From contig JBEKTW010000009.1 of assembly GCA_049515655.1 (NCBI GenBank), positions 1 through 64,000 on the forward strand: DNA of 64,000 nt, in the 5' to 3' direction. The translations under genes were made by a program, and so were the position numbers. The notes beneath the pieces were generated by a model that worked only from the letters and a program-made list of their open reading frames with translations, was not told the origin of the DNA and made no database searches. The first letter of the stretch is position 1; every line of letters begins with the position of its first letter. This stretch comes from JBEKTW01 sp049515655 (GTDB lineage: Bacteria; Bacteroidota; Ignavibacteria; UBA10030; SZUA-254). Below, piece after piece: positions 45,119 through 53,569 of this stretch.

Positions 45119-45668
45119 CGTTCTGCTTGTTCTACTTGCGGGATTCCTTTTCAATGGCGCTTTGCATAACACGTCGAGAGACGTTCACCAAGCATCCCGC
45201 CTTGCCCAGTATGATACTGTGTGCGTTACTTTCGCTTCAGGATGGAATCTAGTCTCCTTACCCGTGAGGGTGCCCGATGGAAGAACAAATGTTGTGTTCT
45301 CGAGCGCTGGGTCCAATGCCTTTAGTTACCAGGGACGATACGCTAGAGTCGACACGCTATGGCCCGGCTTAGGCTATTGGCTGAAGTTCAGCTCTGCTCA
45401 AACGATCTGTTTCTTTGACACAGTCGTGACTACGGCTACGGTCGCTGTTGCTCAGGGTTGGAATCTGGTTGGATCGACCAGTTTTCCTGTAAAGGTGAGT
45501 AACATCATTGAAGTGCCGGGGGGCATAATTGCGTCTCAATTCTACGGCTACGATCATGGACGGCCTATTACCTTCACCACGCTTCAACCGGGGCATGGAT
45601 ACTGGGTGAAAGTGAAAAGTAATGGAAAGTTGATCCTTCATTCGCAGAGCGTGAAAGCCCTCAAGTAA
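45030..45668 (+). CDS. Membrane-anchored GWNLVS-repeat protein whose start lies in a leader repeat
   Basis: The protein has 212 residues from the ATG at 45030. The first 28 residues are encoded by leader family A (shared with 63475-63555), and a hydrophobic segment follows (about 28-43, VLFVLLVLLAGFLF). The rest has two copies of a module seen also at the end of the 56339 protein: GWNLVSLPVRV ... DTLWPGLGYWLKF and GWNLVGSTSFPV ... LQPGHGYWVKV. In larger relatives the module precedes a T9SS domain, which is absent here. This may be a shortened gene that captured a leader as its N-terminus. Confidence 0.6.
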   Translation: MRVLALPECKPVSSKKNPLVLKYIARRVLFVLLVLLAGFLFNGALHNTSRDVHQASRLAQYDTVCVTFASGWNLVSLPVRVPDGRTNVVFSSAGSNAFSYQGRYARVDTLWPGLGYWLKFSSAQTICFFDTVVTTATVAVAQGWNLVGSTSFPVKVSNIIEVPGGIIASQFYGYDHGRPITFTTLQPGHGYWVKVKSNGKLILHSQSVKALK

Positions 45669-45688
45669 CCATCCATGGTATAGACGCC

Positions 45689-45886
45689 GTGAAGAATGAA
45701 TTGACTTTTCAGCAAGCGTTTTATACGTTACATCATAGCAATTGGAAGTACAAGTTCTTTGAAACCCGTATTGTCTCGAATAGAGATGGTGTGGGTTTTG
45801 TTGTTTCAGCAAAGTACTGGATTCCAATCCATAAAATTTGGGAGAAATCAGATGAGTACCTCTCAGAATGTATTGAACATCTGTAG
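45689..45886 (+). CDS. Possible small hypothetical protein
   Basis: A 65-codon frame from a GTG at 45689 has a protein-like composition (FQQAFYTLHHSNWKYKFFETRIVSN) and no signal peptide. It ends 34 bases inside the next gene. No ribosome-binding site of good quality is visible. It could be a small real gene or the tail of a degraded one. Confidence 0.3.
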   Translation: MKNELTFQQAFYTLHHSNWKYKFFETRIVSNRDGVGFVVSAKYWIPIHKIWEKSDEYLSECIEHL

Positions 45887-47243
45887 CTTGAGGGAAACCA
45901 GAAATACAGGAACAAAGCTTTTCTTGCTCCTATTCATTTTGTTCATCACCTGGAATGAAGGTAAAGCACAATCAGGTTGGACGAGTGTCGCCAGCGGGAC
46001 GAACAGCGATCTCTACGGGGTCTATATGTACCCATTGTTTGAGTTACCATTGAGTTATTCTGGGCCTACTGGGTTTGCCGTAGGCGGAAATGGAACCATC
46101 TTAGAAACAACTGATAAGGGAGAGTATTGGTACACAGTCACCAGCGGCACCCACCCTGACCTTCACGCGATCATATTCCGTGAGCCGGACTCCGGTTATG
46201 TCGTTGGCGCGAACGGAACGATTCTGAGAAGCACAAATAGGGGAGCGTCCTGGGTTCAGCAGGCGAGCGGTGTGACTGTTGACTTGAACTCGATTGTCAG
46301 CTCTCTTCCGGTCTCGCACGGCACAAACGCATGGGTATGCGGCGACAGCGGCACGATTCTCATCACGATTAACAACGGAGCAAGCTGGATTGGCCCCGTA
46401 GGGGAAACTGGAACGACGCGCTCTCTCCATTCAATCAATATGTTCGCACAGATCGGTATCGGAACGCTGTACACCTGCGGAGACAGTGGAACAGTCATCA
46501 ATTCAACTCGGGCTGGTTACTACTGGAATACGCTGACTGCACATTCAAACTTTGATTTTTACTCTGTCGCTACACTTGAAGACACAGTTTGGATTGCTGG
46601 TACGCATGGAATCGTTATCGTCTCGACTGATGAAGGGAATACATGGTTGATCGAATCGACCCATGTATCCGTGACACTTCGCAGCATCTTCGTTGCGGCG
46701 CCCGGGCTCAGTCCTATTCCAATGTTCCCTCCCGGCGATGCATACGCGGTTGGTGATAGCGGTACAATATTGCATTCGACAAATAACGGGCGAACTTGGG
46801 TCAGGCAGCCGAGCGGGACAACAAATACTCTCTACGAAGTTATCTTCACCGATTCTCTCACTGGCACAATAGTCGGCGCCAACGGAACGATTCTCCATAC
46901 GAACACAGGGGGTGTTGTGTCAGTGCGGATTCCAAACGGCAAATCTCAGTTGCCAAAACATTATGCCTTATTTCAGAACTACCCCAACCCCTTCAATCCG
47001 TCATCAACAATCTCATACTCTCTCCCGCAGAAGTCATTTGTCACTTTGAAGCTCTACGATATTCTGGGAAGAGAAATGCGCACTCTCGTCAACGCTGAAC
47101 AAGAACCAGGAAATTACTCGCGAATAGTCGATGCGAATGATCTGCCGAGCGGCGTGTATTTCTACAGATTGCAGGTCGGCAATCCTTCGGCAAGCTCAGG
47201 ACACGGATTCACAGATACTAAGAAGATGGTGCTTCTCAAGTAA
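45852..47243 (+). CDS. YCF48-like propeller protein with T9SS sorting domain
   Basis: The protein has 463 residues from the ATG at 45852, preceded by GGGAGA; an ATG at 45759 would put 31 residues before the signal peptide. The signal region is about residues 22-39 (LFLLLFILFITWNEGKAQ). Seven or so repeats follow of the type AVGGNGTILETTDKGEYWYTVTSG, GANGTILRSTNRGASW and GDSGTILHSTNNGRTW, the pattern of YCF48/BNR propellers. The last 85 residues form the T9SS domain (LFQNYPNPFNPSSTISYSLP, GREMRTLV, SGVYFYRLQVG, KKMVLLK). It should be secreted. Its function is unknown. Confidence 0.83.
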   Translation: MSTSQNVLNICSLRETRNTGTKLFLLLFILFITWNEGKAQSGWTSVASGTNSDLYGVYMYPLFELPLSYSGPTGFAVGGNGTILETTDKGEYWYTVTSGTHPDLHAIIFREPDSGYVVGANGTILRSTNRGASWVQQASGVTVDLNSIVSSLPVSHGTNAWVCGDSGTILITINNGASWIGPVGETGTTRSLHSINMFAQIGIGTLYTCGDSGTVINSTRAGYYWNTLTAHSNFDFYSVATLEDTVWIAGTHGIVIVSTDEGNTWLIESTHVSVTLRSIFVAAPGLSPIPMFPPGDAYAVGDSGTILHSTNNGRTWVRQPSGTTNTLYEVIFTDSLTGTIVGANGTILHTNTGGVVSVRIPNGKSQLPKHYALFQNYPNPFNPSSTISYSLPQKSFVTLKLYDILGREMRTLVNAEQEPGNYSRIVDANDLPSGVYFYRLQVGNPSASSGHGFTDTKKMVLLK

Positions 47244-47275
47244 GCATGCATGATATGGGCTCAGCGAGAAACGAA

Positions 47276-48082
47276 ATGATCGTGCGCCTGAATCTCTTGC
47301 TCTGGCTTCTGCTCATGAGCGGCTGTTTCTACATCGGACAGGACGACTTCGATGATTTGGTGAAGCGGTCACCAGATACATGGTCAACCAGGGACTGCCT
47401 GACCATCATCATGGGGGCCACGCGACACAACCTTTTGGATCACAGCTGTCCGAATATCAAAGTTGTCGCGACGGTTTACTCTCCATTCGTCATCATGGCA
47501 AATTACCGCAGGGCCCACATCCTAGGGCGCCATGACAGACACACAATCTCCACTGAAGTGCCCCCGGCCGAGTCGATAGTGAGCATGGCAGATTCGGAAT
47601 ATGTTTCATCCCTCGACGTCCTCATGCAGGAAGAGACCGGCTTCTATTACGATTGGCAGACGGACAGGTATGTCGATTCCAAAGGGAATTATGTGAAAAG
47701 TTATGTTCAAGTGGACTCATTGACTTTCTTTATAGCTATTGAGAATAAGGCATGGCCGTGCGTGTCTCCGATACTCTTGCCGGAACCAGGGAAACCAATG
47801 ATACCTCTTTGGAAACTCTCCGATAGCCCATGCTACCTTCCCGACATCAGCAACCTTGAAAACCAGATCTATCTTGTGAATGATCAGAATAAGTTCATTA
47901 GACCTATGATGGTGTGGGGCAAGCGGCAACATCAATTGATGGCGACGGAAAACCTTATCGCTAAGTTCCGGATTAGCAAGGGTGAGTATCATTTTCTTGA
48001 GCATTCTAATCACATGCGTTTGGTGATCGATGGATTCGACAGTAAGATCATGCTGGATTTTCCGGTTTCTCTGTTGCGTTAG
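47276..48082 (+). CDS. Hypothetical lipoprotein
   Basis: The protein has 268 residues from the ATG at 47276, which puts a clean lipoprotein signal at the very start (LLLWLLLMSGC, Cys17); ATGs at 47246 and 47255 are alternatives. The mature part is soluble and has the segments SPDTWSTRDCLTIIMGATRHN and SPFVIMANYRR in the first third. No family was recognised, although this layout resembles uncharacterised lipoproteins seen in Ignavibacteria. It begins only a few bases after the propeller gene and may share its transcript. Confidence 0.6.
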   Translation: MIVRLNLLLWLLLMSGCFYIGQDDFDDLVKRSPDTWSTRDCLTIIMGATRHNLLDHSCPNIKVVATVYSPFVIMANYRRAHILGRHDRHTISTEVPPAESIVSMADSEYVSSLDVLMQEETGFYYDWQTDRYVDSKGNYVKSYVQVDSLTFFIAIENKAWPCVSPILLPEPGKPMIPLWKLSDSPCYLPDISNLENQIYLVNDQNKFIRPMMVWGKRQHQLMATENLIAKFRISKGEYHFLEHSNHMRLVIDGFDSKIMLDFPVSLLR

Positions 48083-48134
48083 CAGCGATGTGAAGTAACT
48101 TGGAGTTTGTCAGTGAGGATAAATTTAACTTCCT

Positions 48135-48165
48135 TGACATTGAGCAACTTCTTCAATATCTTTTT
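48135..48165 (+). promoter_or_regulatory. Bacteroidota-type promoter
   Basis: TTG (48135-48137), 20 bases, then TATCTTTT (48158-48165) lies about 90 bases before the start at 48253 and fits TTG-N20-TAnnTTTG. Confidence 0.6.
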
Positions 48166-48252
48166 GTACACTTTCTGCGAAGGTAAGGAATCAATGTACC
48201 TTATAGGGAACGTCCACAATTCCTACACTCCCTACTTTCTGTGAGGACTAGC

Positions 48253-49095
48253 ATGAACTATTACTTCTTCTTTTTCTCCTTGATTCTAGTGCTTGCGGTA
48301 TCGCCGGCGTACGGACAAATCCTCAACGCGGGATTCGAGAATTGGACGAATGGGACCCCGGACGATTGGTTGACGAACGACGCATCGGGGATCAATCCGA
48401 TTACCCCATCGTCAAGTTCCCATTCTGGCGCTTTTGCGGTCAAAGGGATGATGCTGTCCCAGGCCGTACCGGAGCTCTTCGCCGGTGCGGATGGGAATGG
48501 CTTTCCGATCAGCACCCGGCCCGCCGCATTGCACGGGTTTTATATGTTGGTGCCGTTTAGTATCTACCCCGAGACTCTTGTCATCGGCATCACGGTCTCA
48601 AAACAGGACACGGTTATCGGCGTGGACACTCTTTTCATCGGGAACGTCAGTGACTCTTACCAGGAATTCGTGGCAAACATCCATTACATGGCCAGCGGCA
48701 CTCCTGACCTCATCAATATTTCTGTAAGCATCGGGCGATATGGCAACGGAATGATCGGGACGTTTTACTTGCTGGACGATCTTTCCTTCGGGCCGGCGGT
48801 GAGTGTCGATGAACTGCCAATCACAGTCCCCACCAGTTTTGAGCTATCGCAGAATTATCCCAATCCGTTTAATCCAACATCAACAATCTCATACTCCCTT
48901 CCGCAAAAGTCCTTCGTCACCTTAAAGTTATACGATCTATTGGGAAGGGAAGTCCGTACTCTCGTAAACGGTGAACAAGAACCAGGAAAATACTTGAGAA
49001 TAGTTGACGCGAATGATTTGCCAAGCGGAGTCTACTTCTACAGATTGCACGCAGGGAAATACACAGATATTAAGAAGATGTTGCTTTTGAAGTAG
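48253..49095 (+). CDS. Secreted protein with T9SS sorting domain
   Basis: The protein has 280 residues from the ATG at 48253. The signal peptide is about residues 3-20 (FFFFSLILVLAVSPAYG). The mature part opens with ILNAGFENWTNGTPDDWLTN, the hallmark of a small jelly-roll module (PCMD-like or carbohydrate-binding) often found in this group, then SHSGAFAVKGMML. A T9SS domain closes it (LSQNYPNPFNPTSTISYSLP, GREVRTLV, SGVYFYRLHAG, KKMLLLK). This last domain is almost the same as that of the 45852 protein, suggesting that the sorting domain was copied between genes. Confidence 0.8.
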   Translation: MNYYFFFFSLILVLAVSPAYGQILNAGFENWTNGTPDDWLTNDASGINPITPSSSSHSGAFAVKGMMLSQAVPELFAGADGNGFPISTRPAALHGFYMLVPFSIYPETLVIGITVSKQDTVIGVDTLFIGNVSDSYQEFVANIHYMASGTPDLINISVSIGRYGNGMIGTFYLLDDLSFGPAVSVDELPITVPTSFELSQNYPNPFNPTSTISYSLPQKSFVTLKLYDLLGREVRTLVNGEQEPGKYLRIVDANDLPSGVYFYRLHAGKYTDIKKMLLLK

Positions 49096-49108
49096 TGCAG
49101 GATGTCCC

Positions 49109-49157
49109 AACACAGCGACGTGCTATATGGCATGTGCATTATGATTACTAGTTGGGC
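49109..49157 (+). repeat. Left cassette-boundary repeat, copy 2
   Basis: This 49-bp block matches 1091-1139 at 41 of 49 positions and ends in ACTAGTTGGGC, where the R'-like core is GTTGGGC. A small lipoprotein gene follows at 49170. Confidence 0.55.
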
Positions 49158-49169
49158 GGGAGAAAAACA

Positions 49170-49592
49170 ATGAAAACCATAATTCTGCTCGGAATATTGC
49201 TGATATGCTGTCCAGCCTGCAAGAAGGAGCAAAGCTCTCAACCTATTCAGCAAACTCCATATGAGAAATGGCAGTCGCGAAGCTTCCATGATTACACCAT
49301 CGACCAGACACGTTCCTGCTATTGTCCACATGGCGGCGAACCTGTGCGAATCACTGTCCGTTCTGACACCGTCGCTCAAGTAATAAGAATCTCCGATACC
49401 AGCGTGGTCACGTATCCGTTTTGTCTTACCATTGACTCGCTGTTTGGAATTATTCGGAATTCAAGAACTGATTCGCTGGTGATACGGTACAACGATCAAT
49501 ACGGATACCCGGAATACCTCGATGTCAATCCACAACTTCATCCGGTCGACGCCGGCTTTTTGTACGAGACCTCAAATCTACGCGTTCCATAA
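49170..49592 (+). CDS. DUF6174-like lipoprotein in integron-like cassette
   Basis: The protein has 140 residues from the ATG at 49170. A short hydrophobic start ends in a lipobox (LICCPAC, Cys about 13-17), so it is probably an exported lipoprotein. The mature part fits DUF6174: DYTIDQTRSCYCPHGGEPVRITV, then a LTIDSLFGIIRN helix and a RYNDQYGYPEYLDVNP strand near the end. The family function is unknown. The gene is the sole occupant between a boundary repeat (49109) and an attC-like site (49595), and so matches the cassette layout at 1.1-1.9 kb. Confidence 0.7.
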   Translation: MKTIILLGILLICCPACKKEQSSQPIQQTPYEKWQSRSFHDYTIDQTRSCYCPHGGEPVRITVRSDTVAQVIRISDTSVVTYPFCLTIDSLFGIIRNSRTDSLVIRYNDQYGYPEYLDVNPQLHPVDAGFLYETSNLRVP

Positions 49593-49594
49593 AT

Positions 49595-49831
49595 CAGCTA
49601 ACAAGTCGCTCACGCTGATCCCGACCAAGCAATGAACTACAAACAACAGGCGCCTCGTCGCCGCAGCTTCTTGTCCGCCGAAGTCGGTCCTTTAACGAAG
49701 GTGGGTCTACCCGCCGAACTCGGTCCTTTAACGAAGACGGGTCTACCCGCCGAAGTCGGTCCTTTAACGAAGACGGGTCTACCCGCCGAAGTCGTTTCTC
49801 CGACGTAGGCGGGAGCTCCGGTCCGTTAGGC
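49595..49831 (+). repeat. attC-like site with tandem 36-bp repeats
   Basis: CAGCTAACAAGTCGCTCACG then CTGATCCCGACC resembles the left arm of site 1 (24 of 31 bases from CTAAC onward). The right end GCTCCGGTCCGTTAGG (49815-49830) is identical to 1893-1908. The centre is expanded by about 3.4 copies of a 36-bp unit (GAAGTCGGTCCTTTAACGAA plus GACGGGTCTACCCGCC; 49675-49800). The left arm matches its own cassette start poorly. Confidence 0.55.
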
Positions 49832-49887
49832 TGCGATGACGACATCCGTCGAATTGAACTCAGGTCACATAAAAAATGGTAATATCC

Positions 49888-51792
49888 ATGAAAAATAAAT
49901 TCATCACTGCAATGATCCTGGTGTTTCTCCAGGGTTCCACCATTTGTTCACAAACGACGACACGCACGATAAGAACCCGGGAATATCAACAGCTTCAGAA
50001 ACAATTAGCGACCGGCTGGAATACCTGGTACAATAACAGCGTCATGACGTACGTTCTTCTTCCGGAGAGTTTTGCCATCAATCTATACTTGATGGACGGA
50101 AAGGTCAATGTACAGCGGGATTATTTCAAGGTATCCAAAGCAGAAAAGAGACAGGAAGAAATTGTGCTGGGTCTGCGATCCGACGACGGAAGCTATACAA
50201 GCTTAACCTGCAAGCTGCGCGCTACGACAATTTCCGTACAGACGGCAACGGACGGCGATGATATTGTCATCCTCATAACACCCCAACAGGGCCAAAGTCC
50301 GCCATCACACCGTTTGATTGTCGAGCCGTCAATTCTCTGGAACCGCCCGGGGTTAACCGGAAGTGACGGTTCTCATCTTGTCGGGAAATTCAAACAAAAA
50401 ACCATTACCGTTTCCAGCATAGAATCCCCGGCCGAAGATTCCTACGCTCCGGCAACGGTGCCCCATTTTATTTTTACCCTTGACCGTGAGATTCATCTTC
50501 ATACGGGAAAACTCAAAACAAGTGAGGAAATAGAAGGTATTATTGAACGAAGAAGAAAGGAGCAGATCGATCGCACGTCCCAGTACGGGGAACTGACGGA
50601 AGCATTTAAAGCAATGCAGACGATTCTTTCGTGGAACGTGATCTACGATGCAGGCAACGAGAGGGTCATCTCCCCGGTGAGCAGGTGGTGGAATGCCGGA
50701 TGGGGTGGTTTTGTGCTGTTTGACTGGGACACATATTTTGCGAGTTATATGTGTTCCCTCTTCAACAGAGATCTGGCATATGCAAATGCCGTTGAAATTA
50801 CAAAGGCAATTACTCCTGCCGGATTCATTCCGAATTACAGCTCCCCCGATGACAATATTTCATGGGATCGCTCCCAGCCGCCCATCGGAAGTTACGTTAT
50901 CAACGAAATTTATAAGAGGTACCGGGATAAATGGTTTCTGGAAGAAGTTTACGATGAACTGCTGTCGTGGAACCGCTGGTGGCCGAACAACAGGACAATC
51001 AACGGCTATCTTGCATGGGGGTCAAACCCTGTGCCCGACTCACTGAAGACCATCGATAAACACGATGCGCAGGCGGCAATGTTCGAATCGGGCCTCGACA
51101 ATTCGCCGATGTACGACAATGTTCCGTTCAATCCTAAGACCAACACGCTGGAACTGGCAGATGTCGGTTTAATGAGTTTTTATATCGCGGATTGCAGGGC
51201 TCTCGCTGAAATTTCAGACGCGCTGAACAAGAAAGCGGAAGCAAATGAACTCCGGCAGCGGGGGGAAGTCTATGCAAAGAAACTGTCGACGCTGTGGGAT
51301 AAAGAAAAAGGGATCTTCCTTAACAGAAGAACAAGCACGGGGGAAAAAGACCCTCATCTATCCCCCACGAATTTCTACCCCATGTTTGCAAAAGCATGTT
51401 CTCAAGAACAGGCGCAGCGGATGATAACGGAACATTACTTCAATCCCGGAGAGTTTTACGGCGAGTATGTCCTCCCATCGATCTCGCGCAGCGATTCCGG
51501 TTTCAAGGACAATGATTACTGGCGCGGTCGCATCTGGGCGCCGATGAATTTTCTGGTTTACCTGGGTATGAGAAATTATGATCTTCCGGAAGCGAGAACA
51601 GATCTGGTGAAAAAATCCTATGATCTGCTGATGAAATCATGGAAAGAAAATGGATCCATCTACGAAAACTATAATTCTGTGACAGGCCGAGGTGATGACG
51701 TAGGCAATGCTGACAGTTTTTATCACTGGGGCGCGCTGCTCACGTTCATGTCCTTCATTGAAAAAGGGTATATGGAGAAAAGATCCCATTGA
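49888..51792 (+). CDS. Secreted GH63-type glycosidase
   Basis: The protein has 634 residues from the ATG at 49888; an ATG at 49876 adds four residues. The signal peptide is about residues 5-21 (ITAMILVFLQGSTICS). After a beta-rich N-terminal part of about 220 residues comes an (alpha/alpha)6-type catalytic domain with GGFVLFDWDTYFAS (near 274), FIPNYSSPDDNISWDRSQPPIG, WNRWWP, AMFESGLDNSPMYD (near 400) and YWRGRIWAPMNFLVYLG. This pattern matches GH63-like alpha-glucosidases and mannosylglycerate hydrolases. The natural substrate is unclear. It sits directly after the attC-like site but is too long to be a normal cassette gene. Confidence 0.85.
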   Translation: MKNKFITAMILVFLQGSTICSQTTTRTIRTREYQQLQKQLATGWNTWYNNSVMTYVLLPESFAINLYLMDGKVNVQRDYFKVSKAEKRQEEIVLGLRSDDGSYTSLTCKLRATTISVQTATDGDDIVILITPQQGQSPPSHRLIVEPSILWNRPGLTGSDGSHLVGKFKQKTITVSSIESPAEDSYAPATVPHFIFTLDREIHLHTGKLKTSEEIEGIIERRRKEQIDRTSQYGELTEAFKAMQTILSWNVIYDAGNERVISPVSRWWNAGWGGFVLFDWDTYFASYMCSLFNRDLAYANAVEITKAITPAGFIPNYSSPDDNISWDRSQPPIGSYVINEIYKRYRDKWFLEEVYDELLSWNRWWPNNRTINGYLAWGSNPVPDSLKTIDKHDAQAAMFESGLDNSPMYDNVPFNPKTNTLELADVGLMSFYIADCRALAEISDALNKKAEANELRQRGEVYAKKLSTLWDKEKGIFLNRRTSTGEKDPHLSPTNFYPMFAKACSQEQAQRMITEHYFNPGEFYGEYVLPSISRSDSGFKDNDYWRGRIWAPMNFLVYLGMRNYDLPEARTDLVKKSYDLLMKSWKENGSIYENYNSVTGRGDDVGNADSFYHWGALLTFMSFIEKGYMEKRSH

Positions 51793-51808
51793 AATGTAGG
51801 AGGTATTT

Positions 51809-52198
51809 ATGCAGATCAAGTTCTTCAGTGTAATGGTCGATAACCAAGACAAGGCACTTCGCTTCTACACGAGCATATTGGGTTTTGTGAAGATGGCGGA
51901 TATACCTATGGCGGAGTTCCGCTGGTTGACGGTCACTTCGCCCGAAGGTATCGGGGGTGTTGAGTTAGTGCTTGAACTTGTGAGCTTTCCACCAGCTCAA
52001 GTATATCAGAAGGCGCGGTTTGATGGTGGCATCCCGGCAATTGCATTTATCACCAACGATATTCATGCTGATTACCGTCGCCTGAAAGAACGTGGCGTGA
52101 TTTTCCGTGGCGAGCCGAAGAATATGGGCCTAATTACAGCAGTCCTATTTGAGGACACCTGCGGCAATCTCGTGAACTTAGTTCAACCTGCAACCTAA
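51809..52198 (+). CDS. Glyoxalase/VOC-family protein
   Basis: The protein has 129 residues with a strong ribosome-binding site (GGAGG, 6 bases before the ATG). The vicinal-oxygen-chelate fold is seen in KFFSVMVDNQDKALRFYTSILGF at the start and in AVLFEDTCGNLVNLVQP at the end, with the second beta-alpha-beta unit around IAFITNDIHADYRRLKERGV. The glutamate in the last strand position is Asp/Asn-like, so metal-dependent lyase activity is uncertain. Members include small-molecule dioxygenases and resistance proteins. It follows the glycosidase by 16 bases and may share its mRNA. Confidence 0.85.
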   Translation: MQIKFFSVMVDNQDKALRFYTSILGFVKMADIPMAEFRWLTVTSPEGIGGVELVLELVSFPPAQVYQKARFDGGIPAIAFITNDIHADYRRLKERGVIFRGEPKNMGLITAVLFEDTCGNLVNLVQPAT

Positions 52199-52289
52199 CC
52201 CGGTGTGAAAGCATGGCTCGGGGGTGGGATTAGAAAACAAAACCGAAACCGTAGCACCTCCGGAGTAACAGTACGGTTTAATACTCGCG

Positions 52290-52463
52290 GTGAGCGGCGT
52301 GTTGAGAGTTGGGGATAAGAGGCCTTTGCCGACAGAGTTTGCACTTCACCCAAATTACCCCAATCCCTTCAACCGCTCGACAGTTATCAATTACGAACTG
52401 CCAAAAGCAACGTATGTTCATGAGTTGCTTTTGATTTGGCAAGAAAGTACATTTTTGCCATAA
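52290..52463 (+). pseudogene. T9SS sorting-domain remnant
   Basis: An open frame without a start encodes RPLPTEFALHPNYPNPFNRSTVINYEL, then PKATYVH, and soon a stop. This is the first half of a T9SS sorting domain; the rest and the whole cargo part are missing. It is preceded by a 29-bp repeat also found at 55990-56018. Confidence 0.75.
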
Positions 52464-52759
52464 GTTTGATATAGGTTCATTGAAGTGCATGGAGCGGTGC
52501 GCTTCTGCGACCTGATAGAGAACGAAGGTTTCATTGCTGCTTTTCCCTACCAAGCCACCATGGCGCACGCCAGAACTTTGCTGTACAAAATGCCATGACT
52601 ACTCTAGAGATACTATTTCTTCGTCTACGGGCCACATTTTTCCGAATCTCCTTACATCGAGCCTAGGGATCAAAAACACAACTCTCACTATTTCGGATGG
52701 CGAAATCTACTAATTCATTACCAATTCAATAGTTCATTCTAACTAAAAAGGAGTACGAC
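52464..52759. other. Intergenic region, nothing recognised
   Basis: No gene, clear promoter or repeat is seen until the ribosome-binding site AAAAAGGAG at 52747, which serves the next gene. Confidence 0.5.
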
Positions 52760-53407
52760 ATGAAAAAACTCGTCGTTTTGTTTGTTGTGTCCCTCCTGAT
52801 CTTCTCTTTTGCATCTATGGATTGCCAGAAAGCGAAGGAAAAGAGCAAAAGGAAGTCGTGGGTCACGAAGACCGGGCAAGAACCGGATGCTGCAATGAAT
52901 AGCCTTGATAGCTTGGCGGACGAGGCTTATCAATATAAGATTCGTCCCGTATCCATGGGCGGTGGAGGCGGAAGCTATGAAGGTTACTCCATACCTACTA
53001 AACTTTCTTCAGGTGCTAGAATCATCAGGAAGTCTTCTGACAATATGCTATTGGAAAAGAATGGTGTACAAGGGATAGTCGATGCGCGGGGGGGGATTCA
53101 TTACTATGTAATAATATTGGAAAAGGATGGTGAACCGTGGATCAGTATTGGGAAGGCGCGGATTTGTTACTTTGAACCGGATACTACAATGATTCCCCTG
53201 GATTTTTTGGGGATGGACGCCATGAGGTACAGAGAATGGCGCAATTATGGAGGCGCAAGCTTTGACGCAAGTTATGAAGGTTACTCCATTCCGTCTGCAC
53301 TTTCTTCTGGTGCTAAGATCATCAGGATCTCTGCTGACGAGATAGTGTTTGAAAAGGACGGAATCGAAGCGGTCTTCGATGCGGAAGGACAACGCAAGCA
53401 CCAGTGA
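52760..53407 (+). CDS. Exported protein with duplicated SYEGYSIP domain
   Basis: The protein has 215 residues and a strong start (AAAGGAG 7 bases before the ATG). The signal peptide is about residues 2-20 (LVVLFVVSLLIFSFASM), with Cys22 in a weak lipobox. The mature part has two copies of a module: AYQYKIRPVSMGGGGGSYEGY, then SIPTKLSSGARIIRKSSDNM (about 56-96), and later SYEGYSIPSALSSGAKIIRIS (about 173-193). The first copy is close to the C-terminal domain of the protein at 36163. The pattern resembles the head region of prepilin-like proteins without the pilin helix. The frame ends close to a T9SS tail in another frame. Confidence 0.65.
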   Translation: MKKLVVLFVVSLLIFSFASMDCQKAKEKSKRKSWVTKTGQEPDAAMNSLDSLADEAYQYKIRPVSMGGGGGSYEGYSIPTKLSSGARIIRKSSDNMLLEKNGVQGIVDARGGIHYYVIILEKDGEPWISIGKARICYFEPDTTMIPLDFLGMDAMRYREWRNYGGASFDASYEGYSIPSALSSGAKIIRISADEIVFEKDGIEAVFDAEGQRKHQ

Positions 53408-53456
53408 CCCGTCGAGGAGCTTCATCCAGGTTAAGAAGATGCTGCTTTTGAAGTAG
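53400..53456 (+). pseudogene. T9SS tail remnant
   Basis: In a different frame from the preceding gene, the sequence encodes TSDPSRSFIQVKKMLLLK and stops. This is the last strand of a T9SS sorting domain. A nearly identical tail (FTQVKKMLLLK) ends the broken marC gene at 63317. It is what remains after a deletion. Confidence 0.65.
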
Positions 53457-53464
53457 TTCCGCTC

Positions 53465-53501
53465 CAAGCCGGCTCGTTCTCATCGCGGGTCGGCTTTTGT
53501 T
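53465..53501 (+). terminator. Terminator (shared T9SS-gene type)
   Basis: AAGCCGGCtcgttctcatcgcggGTCGGCTTTTGTTTTC is a hairpin with a T-rich tail, of the same type as at 44861. Confidence 0.85.
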
Positions 53502-53533
53502 TTCTTCCAGCTGTCAAGGCTGGCGCTTGTTTG

Positions 53534-53566
53534 TTTGAAACATCTGCATTCCTTTTCGTATATTAA
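53534..53566 (+). promoter_or_regulatory. Promoter for ABC exporter
   Basis: TTTG (53534-53537), 21 bases, then TATATTAA (53559-53566) lies directly before the ATG at 53570, leaving almost no untranslated leader. Confidence 0.5.
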
Positions 53567-53569
53567 GGC

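Noticed and set aside
49675..49800. Possible CRISPR array
   Set aside because: The 36-bp units are directly adjacent without unique spacers, and no cas genes are nearby.
49594..49845. Minus-strand frame with RRVDPSSLKDR repeats
   Set aside because: It is the translation of the 36-bp tandem repeat inside the attC-like site, not a gene.
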